Positions 59,837 through 64,000 of a stretch of 64,000 nucleotides of DNA are shown here, piece by piece (position 1 is the stretch's first letter; the number at the start of each line of letters is the position of its first letter). Under the pieces are notes generated by a model. It had not been told where the DNA came from. It saw nothing but the letters and a program-made list of their open reading frames with translations, and did no database searches. Source of the DNA: Bog-756 sp963769905. Its GTDB lineage: Bacteria; Actinomycetota; Acidimicrobiia; Acidimicrobiales; RAAP-2. Location: NCBI GenBank assembly GCA_963769905.1, contig CAVYNG010000002.1:1488001-1552000 (forward strand). The letters run 5' to 3'. The translations under genes were made by a program, and so were the position numbers.

Positions 59837-61474
59837 TCAGCCGGGCTCGGCCGGCACCTTCCGGCGGTCGAGCAGCCCCGGTAGGTGGCCGCTCCGATGT
59901 TTGCGGTGGATCGCGACGAACGCGAGTCCCATGCCGAACGCCAGCGCGGCCTGGGCGATCAAGTCCGCCCGGGCCGTCGCGACGACCGCGCCGCCGGCTG
60001 CCGCCACCAGGCCCACCGCGAGCATCGAGCCGCCGAGGAGGAGGAACACGATCCAGCGCGACCCGGTGCCGAACAGGTAGTTGGTCACGAGCACCGAGAA
60101 CGAGAGGAAGATCATCGCGCCAACCAAGGTCGAGAAGGCCGGCGCCGCCGTGCTCAATTTGGCCGAGAAGACGATCGTGAGGAACTTCCTCGGGATGAAT
60201 TCGGCGATCACCAAGAGGAGCCCGGCCGGCACGGCGAGGAAGATCAAGGTGACCCCCAGCTGGCGCACCGCGTGACCACCCTCGTTCCATCGGATGGTCG
60301 CCTCGGGCAGCAGGTAGGCGCCGAGGGCGAGCGCGCCGAACACGAGCGCCTTCGACGCCACCGAGATCGCCGCGTACGGTCCGACGTTCGAGTGGTCGAG
60401 CGCCCCGAGCAGGATCACGTCGACGTTTTGGAGGAGCCCGAGGAGCGCGAGGCCGACGAATGCGGCGGACACGTCGAGGATCAGCTTGCGGCGAGCGAGG
60501 TCGTTCTCGACGGCCCCATCGGGACTCGCCGCCTTGACCGGGATCTTCGAGGTGTCCGCCCAGGCACGTGAGGACAACCAGCGGGCCTGCGTCGCGGCGA
60601 CGACCTCGCCGATAAAGAGCCCGAACGCGTAGCCGCCGACCCCGAACCCCCCGACCACCAGCACGATGACGAAGACGGTCCGCACCGAACCCTCGACCAA
60701 CAGGTTGCCGGCGAGAGACCAGTAGTTTCGGTGCGCCTGGAGCAGACCGCGGTCCACACACAAGAAGATCCAGATGCCGGCCGCCACCAGCACGAGGAAC
60801 ACGCCTTGGTTGTTCTGCAACGACAAAAGGCGCGCGATCCAACCTTGGAGCAAGAAGACGACCACGATCTCGACGGCGAGGGCGACGAGCACGATCCGGT
60901 GCGCCCGGCCGATCCAGCGTTTGACCAACCGGCCCTGCCCGGACGTCTGCAGCGCGGTCACCCGCCGCACTACGCCGACCAGCACCGCGGAGCCCGGCAG
61001 CGAGACGATGAAGAACATCCCGAGCAGCTGTGCGATCTCTCCGTACTGTCGGGGCGTCACCAACCGCGCCACGGCGACGACGACCAACGCACCGGCTGCG
61101 TTCACGATCATGCCCGCGATGGCGACCGGCCCCGCCTGGGTCAAGCCGGAGCGGACGGTGTCGCCCTCCCGCTCGAGCTCGATGCCCGGCGCGGGCTCCC
61201 CCTCCGGAAGGGTGATCATCGGGCCGCCGGCGACCGCGATCCCGACCGCGGGGGCCATCGACACCGACTCGGTGACCGGGTCGGTGACCGAGTCGATCTC
61301 CTCGAGGATCGCGTCGAGGCCCGGCGTGCGGTCGTCGGGCTCGGGGTGGCCTTTCGCCGTGCCGTTGCCCGCCTCGCCCGGAGGTCGGGCGCCGGTGGAG
61401 GTGATCTCCGTGCCGTCGACCGGACCGCGCTCGTCGTCCGCCGGCGCACCCGGTCGGGAGTGAGGCTGGCTCAT
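59837..61474 (-). CDS. Polysaccharide flippase, MOP/MATE-like (Wzx-type)
   Basis: A 545-residue multi-helix protein with an acidic, disordered N-terminus of about 105 residues (residues 1-105 hold many Glu/Asp/Pro, e.g. EEIDSVTDPVTESVSM) and then 12 or so hydrophobic helices, beginning GPVAIAGMIVNAAGALVVVA and RLVTPRQYGEIAQLLGMFFI. That profile is the polysaccharide_synt/MOP flippase family. It probably flips lipid-linked sugar units. The start ATG at 61474 overlaps the GT39 stop (ATGA), so it is coupled to it. Long N-terminal tails occur in actinobacterial homologues such as MviN-like proteins. Confidence 0.85.
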   Translation of the reverse strand: MSQPHSRPGAPADDERGPVDGTEITSTGARPPGEAGNGTAKGHPEPDDRTPGLDAILEEIDSVTDPVTESVSMAPAVGIAVAGGPMITLPEGEPAPGIELEREGDTVRSGLTQAGPVAIAGMIVNAAGALVVVAVARLVTPRQYGEIAQLLGMFFIVSLPGSAVLVGVVRRVTALQTSGQGRLVKRWIGRAHRIVLVALAVEIVVVFLLQGWIARLLSLQNNQGVFLVLVAAGIWIFLCVDRGLLQAHRNYWSLAGNLLVEGSVRTVFVIVLVVGGFGVGGYAFGLFIGEVVAATQARWLSSRAWADTSKIPVKAASPDGAVENDLARRKLILDVSAAFVGLALLGLLQNVDVILLGALDHSNVGPYAAISVASKALVFGALALGAYLLPEATIRWNEGGHAVRQLGVTLIFLAVPAGLLLVIAEFIPRKFLTIVFSAKLSTAAPAFSTLVGAMIFLSFSVLVTNYLFGTGSRWIVFLLLGGSMLAVGLVAAAGGAVVATARADLIAQAALAFGMGLAFVAIHRKHRSGHLPGLLDRRKVPAEPG

Positions 61475-62841
61475 ACGGTGACGCCCTCCGGTGGCCGAAC
61501 GACGGAGCTGTCGCCCGAGTGGCGACGCGGTCGGTCTAGCACCTCCGCCGGGGACCTTCCCACCAGCCAGGTCCACAGCGCATCGAGGGCGACCGCGGCC
61601 AGGATGACCAGCGCCACCTCGGCCTCCGCCCGGAACCGGTAGTTGCCGTAGGTGGCGAAGGCGGTGACCGTGGTGGTGACCACCATTGCCACCAGCGGAT
61701 ACACCGGTTGGCGCCGACGACGGAGGATCACCCCGCCCGCCACCGCCAGGGCCGCCATCGGGTAGAACCAGACCAGCCAGGCGTCCGAGACCGGGACCGG
61801 CCAGCTCTCGAGGATGTCCTCGGTGGTCTGTCGTTGCGGGTCGTAGAGATCCCACTCGAGACCCACTCGCTCGACCGCCACCTCGAGGGCACGTGCCGGA
61901 TGTGCCTCGATGTAGCTGCGCGCCTTCGCATCCCAGTAGGAGGCGATGTCCGACTCGTCGTCGCCGCTCGGGAAGCGGGTATCCGTCACGCACAGGTAGC
62001 ACCACGACGCGGTCAGCGGGCCCGCATATGTCGAGGGATTGTTGGCAGCCGCGAGGGTGACCGGCAACTGGTCGGAGAAGTACACCGGATGGTGAAAGGT
62101 CGCAAGGTTGCGGGCGAACCACGGCAGCATCGGCGCGACCGCCACCGCGAGCGCGAGGCCGCAGAGCGAGGCGCGCTTTCGCCACGCCATGCCGCGCTGC
62201 CAGAGCACCGTGGGCAACGCGACGAGCGGGACGAGGAGGACGAGCTCGGCGCGGGTCAGCGCGCAGAGACCGCAGAGCAGACCGAGTGCCGCCACGCGCC
62301 ACGGCGTGCACTGCCGGAAGCAACGGTTGGCCGCGAGGACGATCAATGCGGCGAGCAGCATGACCAGTGCCTCGGACATCACCTCACCGTCGAAGACCCA
62401 GAAGCCCGGGTAGAGGGCGGCGAGCACCGCAGCGATCGCGCCGGCCCTGTCGCCGGCGAGATCGCGCACGACGATCGCCGACACCGCCACGGTCGCGGTC
62501 CCCACCAGGCACATCAGCACCAACTGGGCGCCGACCCTGCCGAGGCCCACCGCGTCGCCGGCGGTGAGGAAGAGGGTGAACAGCGGAGGGTGCTGGGCGG
62601 ACGCGGCCAGCGCCGGCGGGTAGTGGGCCGACTTGACCACGAAGGGGTTCACGAACCAGTCGCCCTCGAGGTTCAGCCGGGCCTGACCGTGGAAGTAGAA
62701 CGCGTCACCCTGGAGCAGCGCGCCCGACTTGACCACGAAGGCATAGACCAGCCGGACCGCCAGGCCGGCGGCGCACGCGGCCGCCACCCACCAGGCGAAG
62801 GCCTGCCCGCGCAGGGCCGGCGCCCGGCCCCCCTCCCCCAC
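61471..62841 (-). CDS. GT39/ArnT-like integral-membrane glycosyltransferase
   Basis: A 456-residue GT-C-type protein with about ten membrane helices. The first extracytoplasmic loop has LLQGDAFYFHGQARLNLEGD, the acidic DxxY region of PMT/ArnT enzymes, followed by AHYPPALAASAQHPPLFTLF. A soluble C-terminal segment is not evident. It would transfer a sugar from a polyprenyl-phosphate donor outside the membrane. The GTG at 62841-62839 overlaps the upstream FAD-protein stop (TAGTG) by one base; the longer frame to 63111 is inside that gene. Confidence 0.85.
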   Translation of the reverse strand: MGEGGRAPALRGQAFAWWVAAACAAGLAVRLVYAFVVKSGALLQGDAFYFHGQARLNLEGDWFVNPFVVKSAHYPPALAASAQHPPLFTLFLTAGDAVGLGRVGAQLVLMCLVGTATVAVSAIVVRDLAGDRAGAIAAVLAALYPGFWVFDGEVMSEALVMLLAALIVLAANRCFRQCTPWRVAALGLLCGLCALTRAELVLLVPLVALPTVLWQRGMAWRKRASLCGLALAVAVAPMLPWFARNLATFHHPVYFSDQLPVTLAAANNPSTYAGPLTASWCYLCVTDTRFPSGDDESDIASYWDAKARSYIEAHPARALEVAVERVGLEWDLYDPQRQTTEDILESWPVPVSDAWLVWFYPMAALAVAGGVILRRRRQPVYPLVAMVVTTTVTAFATYGNYRFRAEAEVALVILAAVALDALWTWLVGRSPAEVLDRPRRHSGDSSVVRPPEGVTV

Positions 62842-64000
62842 TACCTTGCGGCGGTCCCGGCTCCGACCGTGCGGCGCGGTGAGACGGGCGCGTCGCGGCC
62901 GGTCCGATTCGGGGAGACGGGGCGGGACACACGCTCGTCGCTCGTCTCGTGGTACTCGTCCTCGACGTTGACCGACCAGATGTCGTGGTGCGCGCCGTGG
63001 ATGTTCTCGACGGTCAGCATCGCGGTGTACATCGAGTGATCCTGGTTGTTGTACTTGTGCATCCCGTTCCGTCCGACCGGATGGACGTTGCTCGCCTCCT
63101 CCTCGAACCACCGGCGGATCACCTCGACGTTGTCGCGGTAGACGTCGTCGTAGACCGGGTAGGCCTTCGGCATCCGCACCACGTAGCCGGCCTCGACGTC
63201 CGACGCGTCGACCAAGCCGATGGCGGCGAGCTCCTTCGTCGCGAGTGCGACCAGCTCCTCGTCGGTGGCCCGCCAGAGGTCGTCACCCTCGTTGACGAAG
63301 TACTCGAGCCCGAGGCAGGAGCGCCCGTCCTTCACCAGGTAGGGCGACCACGAACCGAAGTTCTGGATCCGCCCCACCTTGACGTCGGGTGCGTGGATGT
63401 AGATCCAGTTGTCGGGGAAGGCCCGGTCCTCGGGGACCACGAGCGCCACGGTCAGGAAGTCGCGGTAGCGGAGGTCGTCCGCGGCACAGAGGACCTCGTC
63501 GGGAACCGGCGGCTCGACGATCCGGGCCAATGCGGTCAGCGGCATCGAGGAGATCACGTGGGAGGCCGCCAGCCGCTCGGTGCCGGTCCGGTCGGCCACG
63601 GTGACCGCGACCGCCTTCCCCCCTTCGACGTGGACAGCGACGGCGGCCGTCTCCATCCGGAGCCGGCCACCCATGTCGGTGACTCGCTCCGCGCACCGCT
63701 CCCACATCATCCCCGGCCCGTACTTCGGGTACTGGAATTCGTCGATCAAGCTGGTGACCTGTTTCGACGTCGCGCGGCGCCTGCCGGTGAGCGAGGAACG
63801 CACCGGCTCCCACACCGCGTTCCAGAGCGACATGCCCTTGATCCGCTGGGCGCCCCAATCCGCGGAGAGCTCAGAAGCGGGGACCCCCCAGACCTTCTCG
63901 TTGTAGGTCTTGAAGAAGTGGTGGTACAGGCGCCAGCCGTAGTTCGACACGATGTACCCCTCGAGTGTCGAGCGGTCCTTCGGCGGGCGGATCCGGACCC
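62841..64000 (-). CDS. FAD-dependent oxidoreductase, UDP-galactopyranose-mutase/amine-oxidase-like; 5' end outside window
   Basis: Partial protein of about 385 residues read from the right edge. It continues uninterrupted across the edge: RPPKDRSTLEGYIVSNYGWR then HHFFKTYNEKVWGVPASELS, ADWGAQRIKGMSLWNAVWEP and FQYPKYGPGMMWERCAERVT, and in the last third HPVGRNGMHKYNNQDHSM. The tyrosine-rich block KTYNEKVWG, KYGPGMMW and KYNNQDHSM is the pattern of UGM-like/NAD(P)-binding amine-oxidoreductases found with glycan genes in actinobacteria. The N-terminal FAD dinucleotide motif would be off the window. It likely forms an operon with the GT39 and flippase genes. Confidence 0.8.
   Translation of the reverse strand, partial: VRIRPPKDRSTLEGYIVSNYGWRLYHHFFKTYNEKVWGVPASELSADWGAQRIKGMSLWNAVWEPVRSSLTGRRRATSKQVTSLIDEFQYPKYGPGMMWERCAERVTDMGGRLRMETAAVAVHVEGGKAVAVTVADRTGTERLAASHVISSMPLTALARIVEPPVPDEVLCAADDLRYRDFLTVALVVPEDRAFPDNWIYIHAPDVKVGRIQNFGSWSPYLVKDGRSCLGLEYFVNEGDDLWRATDEELVALATKELAAIGLVDASDVEAGYVVRMPKAYPVYDDVYRDNVEVIRRWFEEEASNVHPVGRNGMHKYNNQDHSMYTAMLTVENIHGAHHDIWSVNVEDEYHETSDERVSRPVSPNRTGRDAPVSPRRTVGAGTAAR

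Overview
The window is high-G+C DNA from an actinobacterium. Gene order over the first 9 kb (glycerol-phosphate-phosphatase-like HAD, tlyA, nadK, recN, pyrG, Nudix, xerD) matches the block known from Mycobacterium tuberculosis (Rv1692 to Rv1701). The uvrC-rapZ-yvcK-gapA-pgk-tpiA-secG run is also an actinobacterial and Gram-positive arrangement. An AftD-like arabinosyltransferase, DUF1707/PspC proteins and two DUF2252 proteins fit the same phylum. A deep, non-mycolate lineage such as Acidimicrobiia is my best guess; this is inferred from gene content and was not tested.

Layout. (1) 1-9.8 kb: a minus-strand housekeeping cluster running from a fatty-acid desaturase down to a site-2 protease cut by the left edge. 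(2) 9.9-22.9 kb: envelope and stress genes. They include a DoxX-Rieske fusion, an OatA-like acyltransferase, a ChrA transporter, an SDR, a GNAT enzyme, a DUF1707/PspC pair divergent from a PspC-type sensor kinase with its response regulator, a DUF2252 protein divergent from a PPK2 kinase, and an AhpD-like protein. (3) 22.9-27.2 kb: an accessory stretch, visibly lower in G+C, with small genes, a secreted Hcp-like protein and several broken genes (two VOC fragments, an ASCH fragment). (4) 27.4-36.4 kb: a surface-polysaccharide-type region with two large membrane proteins, a frameshifted methyltransferase, an epimerase, a GT2 glycosyltransferase, a nucleotide-sugar dehydrogenase and a GtrA protein. 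It ends next to a tRNA-Leu gene. (5) 36.5-53.7 kb: a conserved core with lower glycolysis (gapA, pgk, tpiA), secG, the uvrC-rapZ-yvcK operon, nadA, and a methyltransferase-coaE-uvrB-uvrA operon. (6) 53.8-64 kb: envelope-glycan genes: the AftD-like enzyme, a second DUF2252 gene, a flippase, a GT39-type glycosyltransferase and an FAD oxidoreductase cut by the right edge.

Many genes are joined by 1-4 base start/stop overlaps (ATGA, GTGA, and one CTGA at tlyA), so translational coupling seems common. I found no CRISPR array, insertion sequence, integrase or rRNA gene. No stretch is clearly an undescribed system. The most unusual items are the DoxX-Rieske fusion, the secreted Hcp-like protein, the PspC/DUF1707 locus with its own two-component system, the possible CTG start of tlyA, the absence of whiA from its usual place, and the cluster of truncated genes at 24.5-26.8 kb.
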